A stretch of DNA of 64,000 nt from an uncultured Candidatus Saccharibacteria bacterium (GCA_947307225.1 CAMZIL010000002.1:1-64000); one strand, 5' to 3'; shown: positions 50,694-60,685, counted from the stretch's first letter. Made by a program: numbers and translations. The notes: generated by a model not told the origin, from the letters alone.

Positions 50694-50721
50694 AAAAATC
50701 TCCCCGAAAGGGGAGATTTTT
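50692..50721. terminator. Bidirectional terminator between the DsbA-like gene and eno
   Basis: ATCTCCCC-GAAA-GGGGAGAT with A and T runs on either side. Confidence 0.92.
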
Positions 50722-50726
50722 GTTGG

Positions 50727-52046
<1,320 letters not shown>

Positions 52047-52066
52047 TTAAATAAACAAAAGCTTAA

Positions 52067-52096
52067 TTGATATAATTTTAGCATATATGATACTAT
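52067..52096. promoter_or_regulatory. Overlapping divergent promoters, eno and the 52134 gene
   Basis: Plus strand: TTGATA (52067-52072), 18 bases, TACTAT (52091-52096). Minus strand: TATGC-TAAAAT (52075-52080). The two share the same 30 bases. Confidence 0.45.
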
Positions 52097-52133
52097 TAAG
52101 CTAAAGTTTATTTTAAAGGAGGGCATTTTGACC

Positions 52134-52457
52134 ATGGCTACAAAGAAGCAGCCAGCCACCAAGAAGAGCACCGTCGTAAAGAAGTCTTCTGGTGCAACCA
52201 AAACTACTAAACGTCGCGTTTCAGCAGAGATGCTTTACAAGGAGCGCAATCCAGAGCGCCATCAGGCAACCGGTAAATATAAATTCTTCTATATTATGTT
52301 TGCTTGTACTACGCTTTTCTTCGCGGCTCTTAGCGTATGGCTTTTTGTGTTCGCTAGCGAAACTCAAAACAAGTACGAAGCTGTTGATGCTTGCGTACGC
52401 GCACACACTAGCTGTAACGTTCGTCTCGAAGACAACAAGTACAGCGTTGAGGAGTAA
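52134..52457 (+). CDS. Small Lys/Thr-rich single-pass membrane protein
   Basis: A 107-residue protein with a basic N-terminus (ATKKQPATKKSTVVKK), one membrane helix (about 50-72) and a short outer segment with two cysteines (DACVRAHTSC). Two starts are possible: the ATG used here, 11 bases from AGGAGG, and an in-frame TTG at 52128, five bases from it. It is followed six bases later by a larger anchored protein, and the two are probably one operon. Confidence 0.65.
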   Translation: MATKKQPATKKSTVVKKSSGATKTTKRRVSAEMLYKERNPERHQATGKYKFFYIMFACTTLFFAALSVWLFVFASETQNKYEAVDACVRAHTSCNVRLEDNKYSVEE

Positions 52458-52463
52458 TAAATA

Positions 52464-54029
52464 ATGGATGACGATAAATATCGCGAAGGGTTTGGCGACG
52501 CCGCTCCTGCTACCGATCCATCGGTAACGGATGCCGCTGCTGAGCTCAACGCAGAACAGGCTGCTGCCGTAGAGGCACAGGCTGAGGAAGATTTTATTTC
52601 CGCTCCAGAGGATACTGTAAACCCATTGGTTCCAGCTCCAGATGATGATGCGGAAAATCGCCTAGAGGGTGCAATCGGCTCCGGCAATCTTGAAGCCGAT
52701 TATCCTGATGAGGCCGCTCCTGCTGCAGAGAGCAATGAAGGCAACATGATTCTTGATAGCGCTGCCGAGACGGTCAGCGAAGCTCCTGCTACGGAGACTC
52801 CTGTCGAGGCTGCTCCTGCCGAAGAACCAGTTGTTGCTGCCGAGGCTCCTGCCGAAGCTGCTCCAGCTGCCAGTATTCTTGGCGGTTCTGAACAGCCAGC
52901 TGCTGAGGCTGCTGCTCCAGTTGCTGCTGCGCCAAAGAAGTCTAAGAAAGGCTTGATCATTGGCATTATCATCACCTTGGTCGTCTTGATCGGCGCTAGT
53001 GTTGGTATCTTGCTATGGCTCATCTTGGGTAACAACCCAGATAAGATTTTGGGCGATGCGCTCGTAAATCTCTACAAGTCCGAAAACGTTGTCGCTACTG
53101 GTACTTTAGAGTACAAGAACAGCGATGGCGATACGAATACTGCCACTTTCGAGATTTCCAAAGATGGCGGCAATATTGGCGGTAGTGGCTCTATCGAAGC
53201 CGAGGCTGAAGGCAAGAAGATCACGCTAAACTTTTCCGCATCTTACATTGAGGGCGGCAATGCTTACTTCATGTTTGAAAACCTCAAGAGCCTAAAGAAG
53301 ATAATTCTTAACGGCAGCGGTTCTGCTTCCGCTTCTGCAAAGAAGATCTACGAAAAGCTAATCGACGCTATCGTCGAAAAGGTTGATGGTCAATGGTACA
53401 AGCTTAATTCTGCTAATTCAAAGCAGATCAGCATGCTTGGCGATACTTCCTGTTTCTTCGATAGTATCGACGATGCAATGAGCAGTGAGTCGATGGAAAA
53501 AATCGCTTCCGTCTACAAGGAGCATCCTTTCCTAAAGGTTAAGGAAGGTTCCAAGAAGGAATCCGATGATGGCGTCGATTACTACACTGTTGTTATCGAT
53601 GAAGACGAAGAGAAAGCTTTTTCCGATAAGGCAAAAGAGAACGATGCTGTAAAGAAGCTCTACTCCTGCACCGAAAAGAGCAGCAAAACTTCTAGCGATT
53701 CTGATGAGAAGAAGAGCAGCAGCACCGATGTAGAAGAGTATCGCATCGGCATTAAGTCCGGCAAGATCGTTTCTATCGAGTTTGTCGCAAACGAAGGCAA
53801 GAAGACTGAAGCTAAGACCAAGCTCGATCTAACTTACGATAAGAAATCCGTCAATGAGCCAGATGGCGCACGCGATGCAAGCAAACTCATGGAAGATATT
53901 TCGTCTGCCGTGATTGATAGCTTCTGCGGCTCATACACTGGCAACACGCGTCAGTTGTGCGAACAAACCTTTGGTAATATGGGCATAGGTAGTATGCTTG
54001 GTGGCCTTGGTGGCGGCATTAATACCTAG
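52464..54029 (+). CDS. Single-pass membrane protein with acidic Ala/Pro-rich N-terminus
   Basis: A 521-residue protein of unknown function. Residues 1-155 are acidic and disordered, dominated by Ala, Glu and Pro. One membrane helix lies near 162-187 (GLIIGIIITLVVLIGASVGILLWLI). The outer part (about 190-521) contains predicted beta segments, a Ser/Lys-rich stretch near 410 and a Gly-rich end, with four cysteines at spaced positions. No homologous domain recognised. It belongs to the window's set of disordered-helix-outer-domain proteins. Confidence 0.7.
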   Translation: MDDDKYREGFGDAAPATDPSVTDAAAELNAEQAAAVEAQAEEDFISAPEDTVNPLVPAPDDDAENRLEGAIGSGNLEADYPDEAAPAAESNEGNMILDSAAETVSEAPATETPVEAAPAEEPVVAAEAPAEAAPAASILGGSEQPAAEAAAPVAAAPKKSKKGLIIGIIITLVVLIGASVGILLWLILGNNPDKILGDALVNLYKSENVVATGTLEYKNSDGDTNTATFEISKDGGNIGGSGSIEAEAEGKKITLNFSASYIEGGNAYFMFENLKSLKKIILNGSGSASASAKKIYEKLIDAIVEKVDGQWYKLNSANSKQISMLGDTSCFFDSIDDAMSSESMEKIASVYKEHPFLKVKEGSKKESDDGVDYYTVVIDEDEEKAFSDKAKENDAVKKLYSCTEKSSKTSSDSDEKKSSSTDVEEYRIGIKSGKIVSIEFVANEGKKTEAKTKLDLTYDKKSVNEPDGARDASKLMEDISSAVIDSFCGSYTGNTRQLCEQTFGNMGIGSMLGGLGGGINT

Positions 54030-54048
54030 TTAAAACAAAAAGCATGAG

Positions 54049-54078
54049 AATCCGCTCAAGAAATTGGGCGGATTTTTG
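54049..54078 (+). terminator. Terminator running into the uvrC promoter
   Basis: AATCCGC and GCGGATT with TTTTTG; the -10 box for uvrC starts four bases after the T run. Confidence 0.8.
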
Positions 54079-54081
54079 TTG

Positions 54082-54087
54082 TAGAAT
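54082..54087 (+). promoter_or_regulatory. -10 box of uvrC, leaderless type
   Basis: TTG-TAGAAT then six bases and the ATG at 54094. Confidence 0.55.
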
Positions 54088-54093
54088 AATAGT

Positions 54094-55368
54094 ATGACGC
54101 CTAAGCTTAAAGAAAAGCTAAAGGAACTTCCGCGCGAACCGGGGGTGTATTTTCATAAGAACCGCGCGGGTGAAGTGATCTATGTCGGCAAGGCGGCGGT
54201 TTTGCGTAATCGTGTGCGCCAATATTTTCAGTCTCCAGAGCGTAAAGATGCCAAGACGCGTGCGTTAGTGGCGGAGATTGATGATACGGACTGGATTGTC
54301 GTTGATACAGAGATGGATGCGCTATTTCTCGAGAGCGAAATGATCAAGCGCTATATGCCGAAATGGAATATTTTGTTGCGTGACGATAAGTCTGTGAGCT
54401 ATGTGCGTATTGATATGAAGTCTGAAGTGCCATACGTGACGATGACACGCAATCCGGAGGATGATGGCGCAGAGTATTTCGGTCCGTATTATGGTAAAAC
54501 GGCCATTACGCGCGCACTTAGGATTTTACGTAAGATTTTCCCATATTATGACCGACCATATACTGGCAGAAAGACATTGAATACGGATCTTGGTTTGACG
54601 CCGGGGATCGAGTCGGGAAAGATGACCCCGCGCGATTACAAGCATAATTTGCGTCGGATGATTAGTTATCTGAAGGGCAATCGCAAACGTCTCGTCCGCG
54701 ACATTGAAAAGTTGATGTATGAGGCGGCGGCGAACGGCGAATACGAACGTGCAGCAGAGTATCGCAATCAGTTCTTTGGCCTGAAGGGATTGGGCACGAA
54801 GATTGTGTTTTCGGATAAAGAATACCTAGATATATCCAGCGATCAGGCGCTGCAGGATTTGCAGGATTTGTTAGAGCTAAAGAAGCCGCCGGTTCGGATT
54901 GAGGGCTACGATATTAGCCATCAATCGGGTACGAATGTTGTCGGTTCAATGGTCTGTTTTATTAATGGTGTAGCAGATCGAACGAAGTATAAACGCTTCA
55001 AGTTGCGCAAGCAGCAGAATAACGACCCAGAAAGCATGCTCGAGGTGCTCACTCGTCGCCTGAATCACCTAGAAGATTGGGGGCGACCGGACTTGATTGT
55101 GCTCGATGGTTCGGTTGGGCAGCTGAGTGCCGTGCGTGAGCTTTGCGAAAAGGCCGGTGTGCCGGTGATTGGACGTGATAAGAGTGGCGACCATAGCCGA
55201 AATGCGCGCGTACGTATCGTGTTGCCGCGTAGAAAAGAGGATTACGAGATGGCCGAGTTGGCGCCAGATAGCCATATTGCTAAGCTGATCGCGAGAATTG
55301 ACGACGAGAGCCATCGCTTTGCGATCCAGTACCATACTTTATTAAAACGCAAGGATGCGTTAAAATAG
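54094..55368 (+). CDS. uvrC: Compact excinuclease subunit UvrC
   Basis: Makes the two incisions around bulky lesions. The 424-residue protein has the GIY-YIG nuclease (EPGVYFHKNRAGEVIYVGKA, residues 10-29), a UVR-type coiled motif (about 205-240), and the RNase-H-like nuclease with EGYDISHQSG, LIVLDGSVGQL and the terminal SHRFAIQYH, so the Asp and His active-site residues are present. It lacks about 120 residues normally between the UVR motif and the second nuclease, and the C-terminal helix-hairpin-helix pair. Typical UvrC has about 600 residues. No Shine-Dalgarno sequence. Confidence 0.92.
   Translation: MTPKLKEKLKELPREPGVYFHKNRAGEVIYVGKAAVLRNRVRQYFQSPERKDAKTRALVAEIDDTDWIVVDTEMDALFLESEMIKRYMPKWNILLRDDKSVSYVRIDMKSEVPYVTMTRNPEDDGAEYFGPYYGKTAITRALRILRKIFPYYDRPYTGRKTLNTDLGLTPGIESGKMTPRDYKHNLRRMISYLKGNRKRLVRDIEKLMYEAAANGEYERAAEYRNQFFGLKGLGTKIVFSDKEYLDISSDQALQDLQDLLELKKPPVRIEGYDISHQSGTNVVGSMVCFINGVADRTKYKRFKLRKQQNNDPESMLEVLTRRLNHLEDWGRPDLIVLDGSVGQLSAVRELCEKAGVPVIGRDKSGDHSRNARVRIVLPRRKEDYEMAELAPDSHIAKLIARIDDESHRFAIQYHTLLKRKDALK
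55361..55366 (+). promoter_or_regulatory. -10 box of the 55373 gene, leaderless type
   Basis: TAAAAT overlaps the uvrC stop codon and ends six bases before the next ATG. Confidence 0.5.
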
Positions 55369-55372
55369 GCTT

Positions 55373-55750
55373 ATGGTAAAGAGGCAGGTCCTGAGCTTTA
55401 TTTTGCGTTGGTTTGTTTCCAGCGTCGCGATGTATATCTGTATAAATTTTTTTGCCACCTTCAAAGAAGGCTCCGAAGTTATGCGGTCGAGCTTTTGGCT
55501 CTATCTGTCGGCTGGTCTTATTTTCTCGGTAGTCAACACGGTAGTAAAGCCAGTTTTGACGATTTTCTCGCTGCCGCTAATCTTCTTAACGCTAGGTTTG
55601 TTCACGATTTTGGTGAATGCCGCGGTGGTTGGTTTAACGATTTGGCTAATGCCGGATGTACAGATGACATTCTGGGGTGCAATTGAAAGCTGTTTGTTGA
55701 TTTCGGTGATAAATTACCTTGTCAATCTGGCAATGCCTGATGTAAAATAG
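55373..55750 (+). CDS. Phage-holin-IV family membrane protein
   Basis: A 125-residue protein with four membrane helices, matching the PF04020-type family of small membrane proteins: GLIFSVVNTVVKPVLTIFSLP and LTLGLFTILVNAAVVGL. Despite the family name these are ordinary chromosomal proteins of unknown role. No Shine-Dalgarno sequence. Confidence 0.8.
   Translation: MVKRQVLSFILRWFVSSVAMYICINFFATFKEGSEVMRSSFWLYLSAGLIFSVVNTVVKPVLTIFSLPLIFLTLGLFTILVNAAVVGLTIWLMPDVQMTFWGAIESCLLISVINYLVNLAMPDVK
55719..55748 (+). promoter_or_regulatory. secG promoter, leaderless type
   Basis: TTGTCA (55719-55724), 18-base spacer, TAAAAT (55743-55748), which overlaps the preceding stop. Six bases then ATG. Confidence 0.55.
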
Positions 55751-55754
55751 ATCT

Positions 55755-55979
55755 ATGGAAATAGGTGCGTTTTGTAATACTGTTACCGGCATTTCTGCCG
55801 TATTATTGATTCTTTTGATTTTGTTGCAGCAGCGCGGTGCAAGCCTCGGTGCTGGCTTTGGCGCTAGCGGCGAGCTCTTTACTGAGCGCCGTGGCCTCGA
55901 AAAATCAATGTTCAATACGACGGTTGTTATTGCCTTTATCTTTGCGTTGTCGATTCTAGCAACATTAATCGTAGGATAA
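55755..55979 (+). CDS. secG: Protein translocase subunit SecG
   Basis: A 74-residue membrane protein with two helices (about 10-25 and 52-72) around a Gly-rich loop, LLILLQQRGASLGAGFGASGE, the SecG signature. Part of the SecYEG channel. Its stop abuts the start of the next gene (TAA then ATG), so the binding protein is translated in the same unit. Confidence 0.88.
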   Translation: MEIGAFCNTVTGISAVLLILLILLQQRGASLGAGFGASGELFTERRGLEKSMFNTTVVIAFIFALSILATLIVG

Positions 55980-57767
55980 ATGAGTATTATCAGAAAAAAG
56001 AGTGGGCGCAGTCGTTTTAGCCGTAAGAAGATTGCGGATTTTTACCATGAGTCGACCGATAAGGTAGGCAAGCATTTTTCTGATAATTTTATTTCACGTA
56101 TCAAGAACGTGCATGAGGTACGTTTATGGGTGATAGAGTGGGTGCTTTTGATGGTCGTGGTCTTTTTGTTCGCGATTGTCCAGATCATGTGGTACGGCGA
56201 TTCGTATGAGACCGAGGCATTCGTCCGCGGCGGCAACTACTCGGAGGCGGTTTTGGGCGAAATCAACTCTATGAATCCTCTTTATGCGGCAACAAATGCC
56301 GAAAAGACTCTCGGTAAGCTTTTGTTTGCAAACTTGGTTGCGCCTGATACGTCTGGCCACAACAAAGGTGAACTCGCAAAAACTATTACGATGGATAAAG
56401 AGGGAAAAGTATGGACAGTCACTTTGCGCGACAAGCTATATTGGTCGGATGGGGAACCAATCACTGCTGATGACATTATTTATACCGTCGGTTTGATCCG
56501 CGATAATAGCGCAAAAACGACCGTTTCGGCTGATTTCTCACGCGTTACGACGAAAAAGATCAACGAAAAGACAGTAGAGTTTACCTTGCCGGCGACCTAT
56601 GTTGACTTTATTGATACGCTAGAATTTCCTTTGGTGCCAAAGCATATTCTTGGCAACATTAGCCCTGCGCTCGTTTACGAAAGTGAGTTTTCGAAGAAGC
56701 CAGTTTCTTCTGGCCCGTTCGTCTTGAATGCCGTGCAGAAGGCGGGCGCTACGAGCCTTAATACGAATACGATCTATCTAAACCGCAACACTCGCTACTT
56801 CTTGCCTGATACAAAGCTTGATACCTTTACGCTAAAGACTTATACGAAGCGTGATGACATTGTGTCGGCAATGAATTCGTCCGACGTTTCTGCGACAGCC
56901 GAACTAAGCGAAGCGATGTCATCGAAGCTCGAAAAGAATATTTCGGCCCGCGAGAGTCTTTTGAATAGTGGCGCATTTGCGTTTTTGAATACGGCAAGTG
57001 ATGTTTTAAAGAACCGCGGTTTGCGTCAGGCGATTCGCCAGGGTATTAACCTTGCAAAGATCCGCGAAGGCATTGACGACACGCGCCTGCTTGATTATCC
57101 GATTTTGGAGAATCAGGAAAAGTTGAATTATCCAGAGTTGACGAAGTACGATCGAAAAGCGGCAAAGGAATTGATCGAGAAATCTGGCTGTCAGTATGAC
57201 AAGAATGGCAAGTTGCTTGATAAGGACGGTGGAGTCGTACTGATTAATATTGCCGTCCAGAAGCGCGATATGTTGATGAAAGTTGCGAATAGGTTTGCCG
57301 ATGAATTGCGCGCTCTTGGCTTTGAGGTTTCGGTAAACGAATACGACGAATCGAAGGCAGCGGCAGACTTCTTTACGGCCGTTGTTCGTCCGCGCGATTA
57401 CGATATTTTGATCTACGAAATCGATCTTGGCGTCAGCGCCGATCCGTATGTTTACTACAACTCGACACAGATTTCGACGAGCGGTTGGAACTTTAGTAAT
57501 TACACCAATAGCCTAGTTGATGACGCTTTGCTTTCGGCGCACACGACGACGAATATGAGCATTCGTAAGGCGAAGTATGAGTACTTCTTGAAGGCTTGGA
57601 TGGCGGATGTGCCAGCGATTGGCCTCTATCGTTCGAGCTTGAAGTATTACTACGACGAGAAGGTGAGCATTTACTCTGAAGATTTACATATGACGGATGT
57701 CTTGGACCGTTTTAATGACGTGCGCTATTGGGCGTCAGAGAAGCGCTCCGTGAATATTACGCCATAA
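55980..57767 (+). CDS. Membrane-anchored peptide-binding protein of the ABC-transporter SBP_bac_5 family
   Basis: A 595-residue protein. Residues 1-45 are basic and cytoplasmic; a membrane helix spans about 50-72; the rest is an oligopeptide/dipeptide-type binding fold: INSMNPLYAATNAEKTLGKL, the family pattern TLRDKLYWSDGEPITADDIIYT (near residue 145), LRQAIRQGINLAKIRE and the C-terminal lobe. Ordinary members are lipoproteins or secreted; here no signal peptidase II site exists and the anchor is a retained helix. No permease or ATPase genes are next to it in the window. It directly follows secG. Confidence 0.85.
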   Translation: MSIIRKKSGRSRFSRKKIADFYHESTDKVGKHFSDNFISRIKNVHEVRLWVIEWVLLMVVVFLFAIVQIMWYGDSYETEAFVRGGNYSEAVLGEINSMNPLYAATNAEKTLGKLLFANLVAPDTSGHNKGELAKTITMDKEGKVWTVTLRDKLYWSDGEPITADDIIYTVGLIRDNSAKTTVSADFSRVTTKKINEKTVEFTLPATYVDFIDTLEFPLVPKHILGNISPALVYESEFSKKPVSSGPFVLNAVQKAGATSLNTNTIYLNRNTRYFLPDTKLDTFTLKTYTKRDDIVSAMNSSDVSATAELSEAMSSKLEKNISARESLLNSGAFAFLNTASDVLKNRGLRQAIRQGINLAKIREGIDDTRLLDYPILENQEKLNYPELTKYDRKAAKELIEKSGCQYDKNGKLLDKDGGVVLINIAVQKRDMLMKVANRFADELRALGFEVSVNEYDESKAAADFFTAVVRPRDYDILIYEIDLGVSADPYVYYNSTQISTSGWNFSNYTNSLVDDALLSAHTTTNMSIRKAKYEYFLKAWMADVPAIGLYRSSLKYYYDEKVSIYSEDLHMTDVLDRFNDVRYWASEKRSVNITP

Positions 57768-57771
57768 ACGT

Positions 57772-57800
57772 TTTACAATTACGCTGAAGTGTGCTAAGAT
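57772..57800 (+). promoter_or_regulatory. Promoter of tRNA-Leu(GAG)
   Basis: TTTACA (57772-57777), 17-base spacer, TGC-TAAGAT (57795-57800). Confidence 0.65.
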
Positions 57801-57810
57801 ATCTCTATCT

Positions 57811-57901
57811 GCGCCCGTGGTGGAATTGGTAGACACGCTAGCTTGAGGTGCTAGTGGCTATTCAAACGGCTGTGCTAGTTCGAGTCTAGTCGGGCGCACC
57901 A
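57811..57901 (+). tRNA. tRNA-Leu (anticodon GAG)
   Basis: GCGCCCG (57811-57817) pairs with CGGGCGC (57891-57897), then A and encoded CCA. The anticodon loop TTGAGGT gives GAG. A long variable arm is present, as in leucine tRNA. Confidence 0.96.
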
Positions 57902-57913
57902 AGTTTTAAAAAG

Positions 57914-57936
57914 AACGGCCTTCGGGCTGCTTTTTT
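57914..57936 (+). terminator. Terminator after tRNA-Leu(GAG)
   Basis: A short GGCC-TTC-GGGCT stem with TTTTTT. Confidence 0.7.
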
Positions 57937-57972
57937 GTTTGAGAAAAACATATGTAGTATACTGAAATTATT

Positions 57973-58701
57973 ATGATTGGACGCCCACATATTTCTTTTG
58001 GCATTATACATAATCGCACTCGTCAGGGTAATTATGAGGCGAAACGACGCAGTGACGAGCTGGCTAAAAAGAGGCAAAATAACGATGTGTATGATGACGA
58101 GGATGGAAATGTTGTGCCGCATAAAGTTAAATCTTGGACAGAGATGGCAAAAGAGGCCAAAGCCGAGCACAAACGTATCGAAGAACAGCGTCGCAAAAGT
58201 AGGCAGTATAGGCTCGAAGAGTTAGCTAAGAGAAAGGCGTACGAAGAGGCTATTTGGGGTGCAAAATGGGATCAAAATTCCGATGACGATAAGTATAGGC
58301 TACTGTGCAGTCATCTCATAAAAATTGCAGGTATTGTGCCTGCTTATATAAGATTTTTGGATAGTACGGATTGGGATACGGAAAGACGCATGTATGGCTG
58401 GTTGCTTGACGGAAAGGGCTATAAACTCCTTAGGTCACTAAAGAAGACTCGCATTGCGGCTAAGACTGCGCCGGAGAAGGATAAACTGGAATATGAACGC
58501 CTGACGGCTCGTATCTGTGAGCTGGATGCGCATGGTGGCATGACGCCATTGGGATATTTGATAGCAAAGAGAAAGCTGCGAGAGGAGCATAGGGCCGCGA
58601 TTGGCGACAAGCCGACTCGTACCGATGAAATGGAGACCTTCGGCGAAGAGATTATGAAGGCAGGTGAGATTTCGTCGGAAAAGAAAAACGAACGAGAGTA
58701 A
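57973..58701 (+). CDS. Charged protein of unknown function
   Basis: A 242-residue soluble, highly charged protein. Residues 15-100 are Lys/Arg/Glu-rich and probably helical (AKEAKAEHKRIEEQRRKSRQ); residues about 105-220 look more compact (YRLLCSHLIKIAGIVPAYIRFL). No family recognised. The ATG lies nine bases after TATACT (57958-57963), so the leader is minimal. Confidence 0.6.
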   Translation: MIGRPHISFGIIHNRTRQGNYEAKRRSDELAKKRQNNDVYDDEDGNVVPHKVKSWTEMAKEAKAEHKRIEEQRRKSRQYRLEELAKRKAYEEAIWGAKWDQNSDDDKYRLLCSHLIKIAGIVPAYIRFLDSTDWDTERRMYGWLLDGKGYKLLRSLKKTRIAAKTAPEKDKLEYERLTARICELDAHGGMTPLGYLIAKRKLREEHRAAIGDKPTRTDEMETFGEEIMKAGEISSEKKNERE

Positions 58702-58734
58702 CTGAGACCATATTGATTTTTGAAACAATTATGG

Positions 58735-58740
58735 TATTAT
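58735..58740 (+). promoter_or_regulatory. -10 box before the 58747/58798 gene
   Basis: TGG-TATTAT ends six bases before an ATG at 58747; a second start with a Shine-Dalgarno sequence lies at 58798. Confidence 0.5.
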
Positions 58741-58797
58741 TCTTCCATGGATTTGGGGGAGTTCGGTACATTTCAAAGATGGGTACAGGAGGTTCTT

Positions 58798-59322
58798 ATG
58801 GGTAAAGAAGAAGTGAAGAGAACGTCCACCTGTGTCAGTGCATACGGTGGGAATTTAGTGATGATTCTTGTGCGAAATTTTATGGTCCCCGGCAGAGGGG
58901 ATGATTTTGTTTTGTCGATGAACGAACTCGGTATCGGCGGTTATGGTACTTTGCTCATCTCGTTAAACAATGACGAATACAGCAGGGCAGTTAACGTCGC
59001 GGATAGTGACGACGTTGAACTGTTAGGAGTCGAGGACACGGAAAGCGGCTCTCCTTATGTTTTCGTCAAAAGAGTGATTCGTAACGGGAAAGCATACTTG
59101 TTTCCGGTAATCCTGAACGCGAAGCTGGCCGAGACTCGTCCATGCGAGGACAGTCATTTGTACGAGGAAGACTATGAAGTATTGGGCTCGAATAGTTTTA
59201 CTCTGCGTCTTAGTAGTGAGTTGGATCCTGAACACCTTTGCGCTATGCGCATCATCTACGCTCCCGGAGAACGAATCGAGTGGAACGAAGATGACGTAGA
59301 GCGAGTCTTCGCGCGTATTTAA
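58798..59322 (+). CDS. Unknown protein with two possible starts
   Basis: A 174-residue soluble protein from the ATG at 58798, which has AGGAGG at 58787-58792. In the same frame an ATG at 58747 adds 17 residues (MDLGEFGTFQRWVQEVL) and stands six bases from a -10 box, so two forms are possible. The body has alternating strands (FVLSMNELGIGGYGTLLISL, GERIEWNEDDVERVF) but no family motif. Confidence 0.6.
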   Translation: MGKEEVKRTSTCVSAYGGNLVMILVRNFMVPGRGDDFVLSMNELGIGGYGTLLISLNNDEYSRAVNVADSDDVELLGVEDTESGSPYVFVKRVIRNGKAYLFPVILNAKLAETRPCEDSHLYEEDYEVLGSNSFTLRLSSELDPEHLCAMRIIYAPGERIEWNEDDVERVFARI

Positions 59323-59353
59323 GAGGCATTTTTCTCCCCCATCAATCCATGAT

Positions 59354-59390
59354 AAAACCGAGGAGCATATAAAAGTCCCTCGGTTTTTTC
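59354..59390 (+). terminator. Terminator after the 58798 gene
   Basis: AAAACCGAGG and CCTCGGTTTT with further T. Confidence 0.88.
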
Positions 59391-59410
59391 GTGCTTTTAA
59401 AGCTTATGCA

Positions 59411-59421
59411 TATGCTATAAT
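59411..59421 (+). promoter_or_regulatory. Extended -10 promoter of the 59448 gene
   Basis: TATGC-TATAAT preceded by CTTATGCA; no good -35. Confidence 0.6.
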
Positions 59422-59447
59422 GTAAGCAAATATAAGTGTGAGGTGTG

Positions 59448-60638
59448 ATGAAAAGTGTGTGGACCAAAGTGAGCGCCGTTGCGCTTGCTGGCGTGGTAAT
59501 ATTAAATGCCTGTATTCCTTATGCGGTCGCGGCGACAGATACTGAGCCGGTGATTGCGGGTACGAAGGATGAATCTGCAAAGGTAGCGGAGGAATTTTTC
59601 TCTGTCGCGGATTATACCTTGGATTTTGGTCGCGTATCTGAGCTGGGTCGTAGCTACACAAAGACGATCACGGTTCGCAATAATACGACGAACGATGTAA
59701 TTATTGATGCATCGGTTAGCGCTTTTGAAGGTGATGCGGCGGATAATAACCGCAAATTATCTCAGTGGATTGCATTCGTAGGCGGTGTGACGCATTTCAA
59801 CGTCGCTGCGGGCGGTACGCGTGAGGTGAACGTACGCGTTGCCTTGCCAGAGGATGCTCCGGCCGGTTCGCAGTATGCCAATATCACTTTGACCGACGCA
59901 AATGGCCATGCCGAAAAAGTCATGGTAAAGATGGACGTGGCTGGCGATGGTCTAAAGTACAATAGCGAAGTTTCCGGTGCTTGGATTGATCCGGTGCATC
60001 TCGATGATTCACTTAACGGCCGCGTGATGATTAAGAATACCGGTACGGCCGGCTTCACCTCCACTTACCAGATTAAGGCCAAGAATGTCTTTGGCGGTAT
60101 GGACTGGATTATTATTAAGGAAACGAGTGAAGAGGTTTTCCCGGGTAAACAGGTCGAGTTTAGCGTTTCCGACAAGCTCGGCTTTGGTGTCTATACGGTA
60201 GAGCAGCGCGTTACTTTCGTGAATGCTGAGGGCAGGATCTCTGAATCGATGCTTTCGCGCACGGTTATCAATATTCCTTGGTGGCTACTTGTTGCCGTTG
60301 GTGGCTTCATTATCCTTCTGATTATTGTTATCACTGTCCTAAAGCGTCGACATCGTGCGAAGAACGCCGACAAGATGGCGCGCGCGGAGCGCAAAGTTCA
60401 CAAGGCGGAGATTGCGCGCATTGAAAAGGCTGAAGAGAAGGCGATCGCAAAAGAGAAGAAGGCTGCTTCGAAGAAAGAGAAGGATGAAGACGAAGAGATT
60501 GCGGAGATTGCCGGCCAGCTCGATGATGCTCAGTCTGAGGAGCCTGTTGGCGACGATGACGCGATCTTTGACGAGGAAGAGGCTACGCCGATCAAAATCG
60601 TCGTGAAGAAGCGTCCGCCGACAAAGAAGATTCAATGA
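59448..60638 (+). CDS. Exported beta-sandwich protein with membrane helix and charged cytoplasmic tail
   Basis: A 396-residue type I membrane protein. The signal peptide is residues 1-30 (cleavage probably after YAVAA; the LNAC stretch is a weak lipobox alternative). The outer part (about 35-280) is two beta-sandwich domains resembling chaperone or DUF916-type folds (RSYTKTITVRNNTTNDVIIDASV, AGGTREVNVRVALPEDAPAGSQY). A membrane helix at about 285-308 is followed by a Lys/Glu-rich coiled tail. A surface-protein binding role is inferred. The ATG at 59448 follows GAGG. Confidence 0.75.
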   Translation: MKSVWTKVSAVALAGVVILNACIPYAVAATDTEPVIAGTKDESAKVAEEFFSVADYTLDFGRVSELGRSYTKTITVRNNTTNDVIIDASVSAFEGDAADNNRKLSQWIAFVGGVTHFNVAAGGTREVNVRVALPEDAPAGSQYANITLTDANGHAEKVMVKMDVAGDGLKYNSEVSGAWIDPVHLDDSLNGRVMIKNTGTAGFTSTYQIKAKNVFGGMDWIIIKETSEEVFPGKQVEFSVSDKLGFGVYTVEQRVTFVNAEGRISESMLSRTVINIPWWLLVAVGGFIILLIIVITVLKRRHRAKNADKMARAERKVHKAEIARIEKAEEKAIAKEKKAASKKEKDEDEEIAEIAGQLDDAQSEEPVGDDDAIFDEEEATPIKIVVKKRPPTKKIQ

Positions 60639-60640
60639 TA

Positions 60641-60670
60641 AAAAAGAGCCCTTGTGAAGGGCTCTTTTTC
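60641..60670 (+). terminator. Terminator after the 59448 gene
   Basis: AAAGAGCCCTT and AAGGGCTCTTT with T run. Confidence 0.92.
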
Positions 60671-60685
60671 TTATATATTTTTCCA

